DNA of 10,508 bases from an uncultured Faecalibacterium sp. (GTDB lineage: Bacteria > Bacillota > Clostridia > Oscillospirales > Ruminococcaceae), in the NCBI GenBank assembly GCA_902463905.1, contig CABQHF010000058.1:1-10508 (forward strand), read 5' to 3'. The position numbers and the translations under genes were made by a program. Positions within the stretch are counted from its first letter, which is position 1. Every line of letters starts with the position of its first letter. The notes under the pieces are model-generated. The model did not search any database. It saw nothing but the letters and a program-made list of their open reading frames with translations, and was not told where the DNA came from. Below are positions 1-5,533 of the stretch, piece by piece.

Positions 1-630
1 GTCAAGGATTCCAGCTGGCTGCTCAGCTGGACGCTGAACCGTCAGCAGCAGTTCCGCGATCAGCCCAAGGATCAGCTGTGCGTCTGGGTCTACGGCCTGT
101 TCAGCGACAAGCCCGGCGATTACGTCAAGAAGCCCATGCGTGACTGCACCGGCAAGGAGATCTGCATGGAGTGGTTGTACCACATCGGCGTGCCCATCGA
201 CCAGATCGAAGAGCTGGCAGAGCACAGCGCAAACACTGTACCGGTCATGATGCCTTATATCGACGCTTTCTTCATGCCCCGTGCCATGGGCGACCGCCCC
301 GACGTCGTGCCGGAAGGCGCTGTGAACTTTGCCTTCCTGGGCCAGTTTGCAGAGACCAAGCGTGACACCATTTTCACCACCGAGTACTCCATGCGCACCG
401 GTATGGAGGCCGTGTACACCCTGCTGAACGTGGACCGCGGTGTGCCCGAGGTCTGGGGCAGCACCTACGATGTGCGCGATTTGCTGAACGCAACGGTCAA
501 GCTGCGCGACGGCAAGAAGATCACCGATATGGATCTGCCGCTTATCCCGCGTCTGGCCCTGAAGGAAGTCCTGAAGAAGGTGGAGGGCACGGATCTGGAA
601 AAGCTGCTCAAGGAGTATAACGCGATTTAA
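1..630 (+). CDS. ohyA: Oleate hydratase, C-terminal part (5' end outside window)
   Basis: Oleate hydratase (myosin-cross-reactive antigen family) is an FAD-dependent enzyme that adds water to the cis-9 double bond of oleic and related fatty acids, giving 10-hydroxystearate. It detoxifies unsaturated fatty acids at the inner face of the membrane. The frame is open from base 1, so this is the last 209 residues of a protein that usually has about 560-600. Family signatures are clear: FMPRAMGDRPDVVP, then NFAFLGQFAE, then RDTIFTTEYSMRTGMEAVY, and VDRGVPEVWGSTYDVR. The C-terminal tail of basic and leucine-rich helices (ALKEVLKKVEGTDLEKLLKEY) matches the region that holds this peripheral enzyme to membranes in characterised homologues. 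An internal ATG at 136 is not the start, because conserved family sequence continues upstream of it. A strong terminator follows, so the gene ends its transcription unit. Identification is firm from the motifs; activity is inferred from the family. Confidence 0.93.
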   Translation, partial: VKDSSWLLSWTLNRQQQFRDQPKDQLCVWVYGLFSDKPGDYVKKPMRDCTGKEICMEWLYHIGVPIDQIEELAEHSANTVPVMMPYIDAFFMPRAMGDRPDVVPEGAVNFAFLGQFAETKRDTIFTTEYSMRTGMEAVYTLLNVDRGVPEVWGSTYDVRDLLNATVKLRDGKKITDMDLPLIPRLALKEVLKKVEGTDLEKLLKEYNAI

Positions 631-667
631 GGCCCCTTTCTCCGGCTGAAAAGCTGGTCCAAACAGA

Positions 668-717
668 AGAGAGCGCCCCTGCATGCTGAGACGGCTGCGG
701 GGGCACTCTCTTTTTGT
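668..717 (+). terminator. Rho-independent terminator after oleate hydratase
   Basis: A 15-bp stem pairs 668-682 (AGAGAGCGCCCCTGC) with 697-711, with one mismatch and one G-U pair. The loop is 14 nt (683-696) and a T run, CTTTTTGT, follows. It lies about 40 nt after the stop codon of the hydratase gene. Confidence 0.88.
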
Positions 718-745
718 ATTCCGGCTTGCATTTCAAAAAGAACGC

Positions 746-792
746 AAACTGTTACAAAAATAGCAGAATTGTGAAGGAAAACTGAACAAAAT
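746..792 (+). repeat. Two direct repeats upstream of the nucleotidase promoter
   Basis: AAACTGTTACAAAAATA (746-762) and AAACTGAACAAAATA (778-792) share AAACTG followed by ACAAAA and ATA. They start 32 bp apart, about three helical turns, so both would face the same side of the DNA. They end 13 bp before the predicted -35 box. This is a plausible activator or repressor site. It is not a clear match to any operator I can name with confidence. Confidence 0.35.
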
Positions 793-805
793 ATTCTTCT
801 TCCGC

Positions 806-834
806 TTGCTCTTGGCGCGGTTCTGTGTTATGCT
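806..834 (+). promoter_or_regulatory. Predicted extended -10 sigma-A promoter for the nucleotidase gene
   Basis: TTGCTC (806-811) and TATGCT (829-834) are separated by 17 bp. A TGT just before the -10 box (826-828) makes it an extended -10 element. Transcription would start near 841, giving a leader of about 60 nt before the GTG start at 904. The gene's ribosome site, GAGGAGGT at 887-894, is 9 nt before that GTG. Confidence 0.5.
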
Positions 835-903
835 TGAAACAATCAAGGGCAGGGGAGAGTCTGCTCCATCAAAAGCCAGAAAAAAAGAGGAGGTCGTTTT
901 CCT

Positions 904-2664
904 GTGAAACATCTTATCTCCCGCCGTAACTTCCTGAAGGCCGCCGGCGTCACCACCGCTGCCGCCGCCATGGCCGTTGGCGCCCCGGCTGCGTCCGCCT
1001 GCTGGACCGGTGAAAAATCTGAGGTCACCATCCTGTACACCAACGACGTGCACACCTACATCGACAAGCAGCCGCCGCAGCTCACCTATGCTGCCATCGC
1101 CGCCCTGAAAAAGAGCTATCAGGACGCCGGCAAGAAGGTGCTGCTGGTGGATGCCGGTGATCATGTGCAGGGCACCGCTTATGGTTCCATGGACGAGGGA
1201 GCTTCCATCATCCAGCTGATGAACGCGGCCGGTTACGATGCAGCCACCCCCGGCAACCACGAGTTCGATTATGGCATGAACCGCGCCAAGGCCATCATGC
1301 GGGAAGCAGATTTCCCGTATCTGTCCTGCAACTGGATGGATCTGCGCACCAACCTGCGGGTGCTGCCCTCGGTCAAGGTGTTCGTGCGCGGCGGCGTGCG
1401 CATTGCCTTTGTGGGCATCACCACTCCGGAGACCTTCACCAAGTCCACCCCGGCCTACTTCATGAACAAGGCCCAGTCCAAGTACATCTATGATATCCTG
1501 GGCGGCGAGGACGGCCAGAAGCTCTACAGCGCTGTGCAGAAGGCCATCGACAAGGCAAAGGCCATGGCAGACGTGGTCATCGGCCTGGGCCATCTGGGCG
1601 TGGATCCCTCGTCCTCTCCCTGGACCAGTGAAGAGGTCATTGCCCACACCAGCGGCTTTGACGCCTTCATTGACGGCCACTCCCACACCGTGATGGAGAA
1701 CAAGCAGGTGGCGGATGCCTCCGGCAAGCCCGTCACCCTGACCCAGACCGGCTCGTATTTTGCCAATGTGGGCGAGATGACCATCGCCTCCGACGGTACC
1801 ATCTCCACCCGCCTTGTTTCCACCTATGATGGCGTGGACAGCGCCGTGTCCGACATCCAGACCGCATGGGTCAATACGGTGGACGATATGCTGGGCGAGA
1901 AGATCGCCGTGGCCGACACCAACTTCTATATCACCGACCCTGCCACCGGCCTGCGCCGCATCCGCTCCGGCGAGACGAACCTCGGCGACTTTGTGGCCGA
2001 CGGCATCTACGCCTACTTCAACGAGGTGGAGCAGCTGCACTGCGACATCGCCGTGATGAACGGCGGCGGCATCCGCTCGGATGAGGACGCTGGTTATTGG
2101 ACCTTCAAGACCTGCAAGCAGGTCAGCCCCTTCGGCAACGTGGCCTGCCTGATGTCGGTCACCGGCAAGCAGATCCAGGATGCACTGGAGTTTGCGGCCC
2201 GCTTTGCCGGTGCAGAGGGCAAGGAGAATGGCGGCTTCCTGCAGGTGGCCGGTGCGACTTACGAGATCCATACCGACATCCCCAACACCGTGCAGACCGA
2301 CGACAAGAACGTCTGGATCGGCAGTGCCACCGGCACCCCGCGCGTGCAGAATGTGAAGATCTACGACCGTACCTCTGGCACCTATGTGCCGCTGGACGAG
2401 GGCAAACATTACGCACTGGCCGGTATGAACTACACCCTGCGCAACCTGGGCGATGGCTTTGCCATGTTTGACGGCGCCGAACTCATCAAGGACTATGTGT
2501 CGGAGGATTACCTCGTTATGTCCACTTACGCCATGACCTTTGGCGGTGTGGACGCAGAGGGTCTGCCGCACCTTTCCAGTGCCAACAGTGTGCTGGCAGA
2601 GTACCCCGGCTACCTGCTGGACTACGAGAATCCCTACGGTGCTGGACGCATCAGCATCCTGTAA
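904..2664 (+). CDS. Tat-exported 5'-nucleotidase / UshA-family metallophosphoesterase
   Basis: Predicted exported enzyme of 586 residues that removes phosphate from nucleotides (5'-nucleotidase, perhaps also 2',3'-cyclic phosphodiesterase or UDP-sugar hydrolase), salvaging nucleosides and phosphate outside the cell. The GTG start is supported by GAGGAGGT 9 nt upstream. The N-terminus has a textbook twin-arginine signal, SRRNFLK at residues 6-12, then an alanine-rich segment ending PAASAC at 28-33. The calcineurin-like metal domain follows: D48 and H50 (TNDVH), D86 (DAGDHVQG), N118-H119 (GNHEFDYG), H230 (GHLGVD), H259 and H261 (DGHSH). The substrate-binding 5'-nucleotidase C-terminal domain has MNGGGIRSD at 385-393. 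Both domains look intact and the length is typical. There is no LPXTG anchor or C-terminal membrane helix. C33 could be a lipid attachment site, but the lipobox is poor (A at -3). The gene stands alone with its own promoter and terminator. The exact substrate cannot be read from the sequence. Confidence 0.92.
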   Translation: MKHLISRRNFLKAAGVTTAAAAMAVGAPAASACWTGEKSEVTILYTNDVHTYIDKQPPQLTYAAIAALKKSYQDAGKKVLLVDAGDHVQGTAYGSMDEGASIIQLMNAAGYDAATPGNHEFDYGMNRAKAIMREADFPYLSCNWMDLRTNLRVLPSVKVFVRGGVRIAFVGITTPETFTKSTPAYFMNKAQSKYIYDILGGEDGQKLYSAVQKAIDKAKAMADVVIGLGHLGVDPSSSPWTSEEVIAHTSGFDAFIDGHSHTVMENKQVADASGKPVTLTQTGSYFANVGEMTIASDGTISTRLVSTYDGVDSAVSDIQTAWVNTVDDMLGEKIAVADTNFYITDPATGLRRIRSGETNLGDFVADGIYAYFNEVEQLHCDIAVMNGGGIRSDEDAGYWTFKTCKQVSPFGNVACLMSVTGKQIQDALEFAARFAGAEGKENGGFLQVAGATYEIHTDIPNTVQTDDKNVWIGSATGTPRVQNVKIYDRTSGTYVPLDEGKHYALAGMNYTLRNLGDGFAMFDGAELIKDYVSEDYLVMSTYAMTFGGVDAEGLPHLSSANSVLAEYPGYLLDYENPYGAGRISIL

Positions 2665-2684
2665 GCTGAGCACGGCCGCCCGCT

Positions 2685-2750
2685 GAAAAAACAAATAGCA
2701 CCCGCACTGCATTTCCCGGAAAAGGGAATGCGGTGCGGGTGCTCTGTTTG
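2685..2750. terminator. Bidirectional terminator between convergent genes
   Basis: A long hairpin pairs AGCACCCGCACTGCATTTCCC (2697-2717) with 2724-2743 around a GGAAAA loop, with one G-U pair and one bulged T. On the plus strand it is followed by CTGTTTGTGT. On the minus strand it is followed by ATTTGTTTTTTC, which is the better T run. It probably ends both the nucleotidase transcript and the convergent lipoprotein transcript. Confidence 0.85.
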
Positions 2751-2757
2751 TGTCAGG

Positions 2758-4650
2758 TTACTTGCTCAGCACGGTGCCGTCGGCCAGTGTGATGGTGTAG
2801 CCGTTGAAGTTGATGGTGCCGTTATTGGTCAGGCTGGTCAGGGTGCAGTCCTCGGTCAGGGTCCAGGTGCAGCCGCTGCCAATGGTCACCACGGCGTTGT
2901 TGTCCACTGCCGTGCCGCCCTGTGCGTTGTCCACGATGTTGATGGTGCCGGTAAAGCTGGAGCCGTTCTGCAGGGTCATATTCAGGGTGGAGATGCTGTC
3001 CACCACGATCTTGCCGCTCAGGGTCTGGTCGTCGGCGGTCAGCTCCACTTGTGAGCCGTTGGCCCCGGCGGTGCCCCAGCCGTGAGAGGCGGAGTTGCCG
3101 GAGATCTTCATCAGGTTGGCGTCCGCGTCCTCATTGGTCAGGGTCACGCCGGACAGGGTGATCACACTGTGGGTGTTGGTGATGTAGAACAGGTCGCCGT
3201 TTTTGCCGGTCAGACTGCCGCCGGTCATGGAGAAACTGGAGGTGCCCACCTCGGCGTCACCGGACATGGACTGGTAGATCATCACGCTGTGCACGTTCTC
3301 GTCGGAGCTGGTGCCCTCGGTGCTGCTCATGTTGCCGGTCACGGTGCAGTTTTCCAGTGCAATGGAGTTCTGCCCCTCAATGACCAGTGCCTCGGAGTTG
3401 TTGGCGGTCAGGTCGGCATTCTTCACGGTGATATCTGCCGTGGAGTACACGGCAGGGGAGTTGTAGCCGTTGGAGGTATAGGTGCCGCCGTCCACATTTA
3501 CCGTGCCGCCGCCGCGGTCAGAACGGATGGCCGCGGCCGAGTTGCCGGAGGTGTTCACGGTCAGGTTGGAGGCGTTGGTGGTAGCACCGCCGGTGGTCTG
3601 GATGCCGCCGGAATTGTCGGCGGTGGTGGTGATGGTGGAATCGGAAATATTCACCGTGGTGCCGCTGCCGTAGCTGAACACGCCGTTGCCGTTCTGTGCA
3701 CTGGAGGTGACAGCAGCGTTTTCAATGGTGACGGCAGCGCCATTGGTGGCCAGCAGGGCGGCGTTCATCCCGTAAAAGTCGCCGTCCTCCGTGTTGGAGC
3801 TGCTGCCGGCGCTTTTGGATACGGTCACACCGTTCAGGGTCACGGTGGCACCGTCCACCCGCAGGGCGTTCTCGTCATCGCCGGTGGAGGTGTAGGAGGC
3901 GCTGTAAACGGTAGTGTCAGTGTCGATGGTATTGGCGCTGGTGCCCTGGGTCACCTCACCGCTGCCGCCAAAGCCGCCGGGCATATTGCCCATGCCATTG
4001 CCGCTCATGTTGGCAACCTCAGCAGCGGTTGCCTTGCCGCTGTCGTCAAAGGTGACCGTGAGGATATCGTCTACCGCCAGCTCGCTGGTGGAGATGCTCT
4101 CGCCGTCCTTTGTCAGGGCTGCGTCTGCCAGGTCAAGGGTCATGCTCTCGTCCCCGGCGGTAAAGGTGCTGCCGCCCGCCCTATCCGGCGGAGTATTGCC
4201 GCTGTCCGAACCGTTGCCCTCCGGCTTTTCCGGCAGGGTCTGGCCGTTGCTGTTGTTATCAGAGGGATGCTCCGGGGCCGCAGCATCGTCGCTGCCGCTT
4301 TCAGAGGTACTGTCACCGTCCGGTTTTGCGGGCGGGGTCTGGTCCGCAGAGGAAGAATTATCACCCTCCGGCTTCTCCGGGGGCGTCTGCGCGCTGCTGT
4401 CCGTGCTGCTGCCGGAGCCGGTATCATCGGGCTTGTCCGGCGGGGTGCCCTGGGGCGCCTCGTTTTCGGTCAGGGTGCCAAGCTGCAGGGTGACCGAGCT
4501 GCCGTCGATGGACAGGATCTGCCCGGTCACCTCAGAGGCGGCAGTGCTTTCGCCGCCGGAGGCGGAAGAGGATGCCCCGCAGGCGGCCAGGGATGCGACC
4601 ATCGCCGCTGCACAGGTGAGGGAAAGCAATCGTTTTGTGATCCGTTTCAT
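2758..4650 (-). CDS. Surface lipoprotein with proline-rich repeat linker and beta-helix-like body
   Basis: A 630-residue predicted cell-surface lipoprotein of unknown function. The ATG at 4650 has AAGGAGA 7 nt upstream. Residues 1-24 are a type II signal peptide, with a KRITKR start, a hydrophobic core and the lipobox LAAC, so C24 would be lipidated. Next comes a short beta-rich segment (VTGQILSIDGSSVTLQLG, 41-58). A disordered stretch at 66-160 carries about six TPPEKPEG-like units separated by Ser/Asn/Gly/Asp. A second beta-rich segment at about 161-213 (TKDGESISTSELAVDDILTVTFDDSGKA) could be the other half of a DUF5666-like domain split by the repeats. The rest (about 230-630) is Gly/Ser/Thr/Asn-rich with repeated rungs of the type ATVTLNGVTVS, AAVTIENAAVTS, TTVNISDSTITT and ITVKNADLTANN, as expected for a right-handed parallel beta-helix. 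No catalytic motif is visible. Adhesion or glycan binding is a guess. It is transcribed alone. Confidence 0.85.
   Translation of the reverse strand: MKRITKRLLSLTCAAAMVASLAACGASSSASGGESTAASEVTGQILSIDGSSVTLQLGTLTENEAPQGTPPDKPDDTGSGSSTDSSAQTPPEKPEGDNSSSADQTPPAKPDGDSTSESGSDDAAAPEHPSDNNSNGQTLPEKPEGNGSDSGNTPPDRAGGSTFTAGDESMTLDLADAALTKDGESISTSELAVDDILTVTFDDSGKATAAEVANMSGNGMGNMPGGFGGSGEVTQGTSANTIDTDTTVYSASYTSTGDDENALRVDGATVTLNGVTVSKSAGSSSNTEDGDFYGMNAALLATNGAAVTIENAAVTSSAQNGNGVFSYGSGTTVNISDSTITTTADNSGGIQTTGGATTNASNLTVNTSGNSAAAIRSDRGGGTVNVDGGTYTSNGYNSPAVYSTADITVKNADLTANNSEALVIEGQNSIALENCTVTGNMSSTEGTSSDENVHSVMIYQSMSGDAEVGTSSFSMTGGSLTGKNGDLFYITNTHSVITLSGVTLTNEDADANLMKISGNSASHGWGTAGANGSQVELTADDQTLSGKIVVDSISTLNMTLQNGSSFTGTINIVDNAQGGTAVDNNAVVTIGSGCTWTLTEDCTLTSLTNNGTINFNGYTITLADGTVLSK
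4171..4449 (-). repeat. Degenerate repeats encoding TPPEKPEG-type linker units
   Basis: Inside the lipoprotein gene, units reading TPPDKPDD, TPPEKPEG, TPPAKPDG, a decayed APEHPSD, TLPEKPEG and TPPDRAGG begin near residues 69, 89, 105, 125, 138 and 153. Spacing varies from 13 to 20 residues. The Ser/Asn/Gly/Asp spacers differ between units while the proline/lysine core is kept. This suggests repeat expansion and later drift, giving a flexible, negatively charged stalk. Confidence 0.75.
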
Positions 4651-4889
4651 ACTAAAATCTCCTTACATTGCATCAGAAGAAAAATACTGTTCATGCGGGA
4701 AATGTTCCGGATCATTTCCACGCCTTCAGTCTAGCCCTGGTTTGTGTAAAAGATTGGAAGCGGATGTGATAAAAATGCAAAAAGGCAAGGAACTAGGCCA
4801 TTCTTTTGGCTTTTTTGTGAACAAAATCTGGTTAAATTATGTCGTCCCGCAGGTGGAAGAGTTTGTGCGGCATTTTCTGCAGGGAACGG

Positions 4890-4935
4890 AAAAACACAAA
4901 ACAGAAAAGCCACCCGACTGTTCATCGGATGGCTT
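4890..4935 (-). terminator. Terminator of the tRNA-Gln transcript
   Basis: On the minus strand, AAGCCATCCGA (4935-4925) pairs with TCGGGTGGCTT (4917-4907) with one G-U pair and a 7-nt loop. It is followed by TTCTGTTTTGTGTTTTT. It begins 5 nt after the encoded CCA end of the tRNA. Confidence 0.9.
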
Positions 4936-4940
4936 TGTTC

Positions 4941-5014
4941 TGGTTGGGGATGAGAGAATCGAACTCCCACAAGTAGAGTCAGAGTCTACCGCACTACCAC
5001 TATGCAAATCCCCA
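4941..5014 (-). tRNA. tRNA-Gln (anticodon CTG)
   Basis: The 74-nt minus-strand sequence folds into a full cloverleaf. The acceptor TGGGGAT (5014-5008) pairs with ATCCCCA. The D stem is GCAT/GTGC with an AGTGGTA loop. The anticodon stem GTAGA/TCTAC holds the loop CTCTGAC, giving anticodon CTG, which reads CAG. The variable loop is 4 nt. The T stem GGGAG/CTCTC (one G-U) has a TTCGATT loop. The discriminator base is A and the 3' CCA is encoded (4943-4941). The weak U1-A72 first pair is typical of bacterial tRNA-Gln. The gene is a single-tRNA transcription unit with a perfect promoter upstream and a terminator directly after it. Confidence 0.97.
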
Positions 5015-5058
5015 ATATTTTATTTGCGTCTTGCGGGGTGAGCCGCTCAACGTGTGCT

Positions 5059-5087
5059 ATTATACCCACAAATACGGCCTTTGTCAA
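5059..5087 (-). promoter_or_regulatory. Consensus sigma-A promoter for tRNA-Gln
   Basis: On the minus strand TTGACA (5087-5082) and TATAAT (5064-5059) are exactly 17 bp apart, a perfect match to the vegetative consensus. A/T-rich sequence upstream (about 5088-5107) could act as an UP element. Predicted initiation is near 5052, leaving a leader of about 38 nt that would be trimmed from the tRNA 5' end. Confidence 0.93.
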
Positions 5088-5153
5088 GCTTGTTTTTGAA
5101 AAAAATTGCACTTCTTTGGAAAGAGACGCAGCAGCGCAGAAGTTTTTGCGCGC

Positions 5154-5381
5154 TCACTCTGCACGCGGCGGCACGCCCGGCTCATCCGGCAGATAGACGG
5201 CCACTTCTTCCAGGGTACAGCCCAGGATGGCGCAGAGCGTATCAAGGGTATTAGTGCTTACGCTCTCGTTTTTTCGCAGGCGGTCAAGCTGGCCGGTGCT
5301 GAAATGATGGTCTTTGATGAGCTTATACTGTGAGATTCCGCGATTTTTCATCGTAGCCCAGAGTGGTTGATAAGAAATCAT
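5154..5381 (-). CDS. Small Cro/C1-type helix-turn-helix regulator
   Basis: A 75-residue predicted DNA-binding protein of the Cro/C1 type, closest in shape to the short YozG/HTH_26-like regulators. The domain fills the protein: ISQYKLIKD (16-24) forms the first recognition-unit helix and STGQLDRLRKNESVSTNTLDTLCAILGC (28-55) the second helix and support helices. CTLEEVAVYLPDE ends the fold and a short PGVPPRAE tail follows. The frame stays open 16 codons upstream, but the ATG at 5381 is preferred. The fold begins there, it has GGATGGTG 6 nt upstream, and its start region is copied at the start of the divergent gene. It is divergent from the coiled-coil membrane gene, with about 150 bp between them holding a promoter and three operator-like sites. 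It therefore probably represses that gene and possibly itself. It has no dimerisation or ligand domain beyond the HTH. No convincing terminator is seen after its stop. Confidence 0.85.
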   Translation of the reverse strand: MISYQPLWATMKNRGISQYKLIKDHHFSTGQLDRLRKNESVSTNTLDTLCAILGCTLEEVAVYLPDEPGVPPRAE

Positions 5382-5416
5382 AGAACACACCATCCAAACG
5401 ATACTTTTATAATTGA

Positions 5417-5445
5417 ATGGTAAAACCATAGCCGTAGATTGACAA
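5417..5445 (-). promoter_or_regulatory. Possible promoter for the HTH regulator gene
   Basis: On the minus strand TTGTCA (5445-5440) and TACCAT (5422-5417) are 17 bp apart. The -35 matches 5 of 6 consensus bases and the -10 matches 4 of 6. The -35 box overlaps that of the plus-strand promoter, so the two promoters would compete face to face. A short palindrome, ATGGTAAAACCAT, covers the -10. The call is weak. Confidence 0.28.
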
Positions 5446-5467
5446 TTGCCTGATATCGGGCTATAAT
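5439..5467 (+). promoter_or_regulatory. Consensus sigma-A promoter for the coiled-coil membrane gene
   Basis: TTGACA (5439-5444) and TATAAT (5462-5467) are separated by exactly 17 bp, a perfect vegetative consensus. Initiation is expected near 5474, giving a leader of about 60 nt before the ATG at 5534. The -10 box lies inside the first operator-like motif, so a bound regulator would directly block RNA polymerase. Confidence 0.9.
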
Positions 5468-5499
5468 AATTGCAATATAGCCCAAAATCGGACTATATT
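5456..5499. promoter_or_regulatory. Cluster of three operator-like motifs
   Basis: Three copies of a 12-bp motif are visible: TCGGGCTATAAT (5456-5467, plus), TTGGGCTATATT (5485-5474, minus) and TCGGACTATATT (5488-5499, plus). The first two form the inverted repeat GGGCTATA-10-TATAGCCC. The first and third are direct repeats 32 bp apart. They cover the -10 box, the start point and the early transcribed region of the plus promoter. The natural candidate to bind them is the HTH protein encoded next door, which is an inference from position. Confidence 0.65.
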
Positions 5500-5533
5500 A
5501 GATTTGGGATGTAAAAAAGGATGGTGTGATTCT

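Noticed and set aside
733..2712. Minus-strand open frame of 659 codons opposite the nucleotidase gene
   Set aside because: The plus strand encodes a complete enzyme with all catalytic motifs. The antisense frame is a composition artefact and runs through the terminator.
4171..4449. CRISPR-like or other direct repeat array
   Set aside because: The repetition is at the protein level (TPPEKPEG units) with uneven spacing and divergent DNA, inside a single coding frame.
3082..4734. Plus-strand open frame of 550 codons opposite the lipoprotein gene
   Set aside because: It is a Gly/Ala/Val-rich shadow of the Ser/Thr/Asn codons on the other strand, with no ribosome site or domain.
4740..4890. Small plus-strand gene or structured RNA between the lipoprotein gene and the tRNA
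   Set aside because: Short inverted repeats (GCCA/TGGC; TCCCGCAG/CTGCAGGGA) are present, but there is no promoter, no ribosome site with a sensible frame and no compact fold. I see no assignable feature here beyond upstream sequence for the lipoprotein gene.
5088..5153. Terminator for the HTH gene using the T run near 5097-5104
   Set aside because: The only possible stems before the T run are short or need a loop of about 25 nt, and the stretch is better explained as the upstream A/T element of the tRNA promoter.
4941..5429. tRNA-Gln as an integration site for the HTH/coiled-coil module
   Set aside because: Integrases normally use the 3' end of tRNA genes, which here faces left toward the lipoprotein gene. 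The module lies on the 5' side, and no integrase or repeated tRNA 3' fragment was seen.
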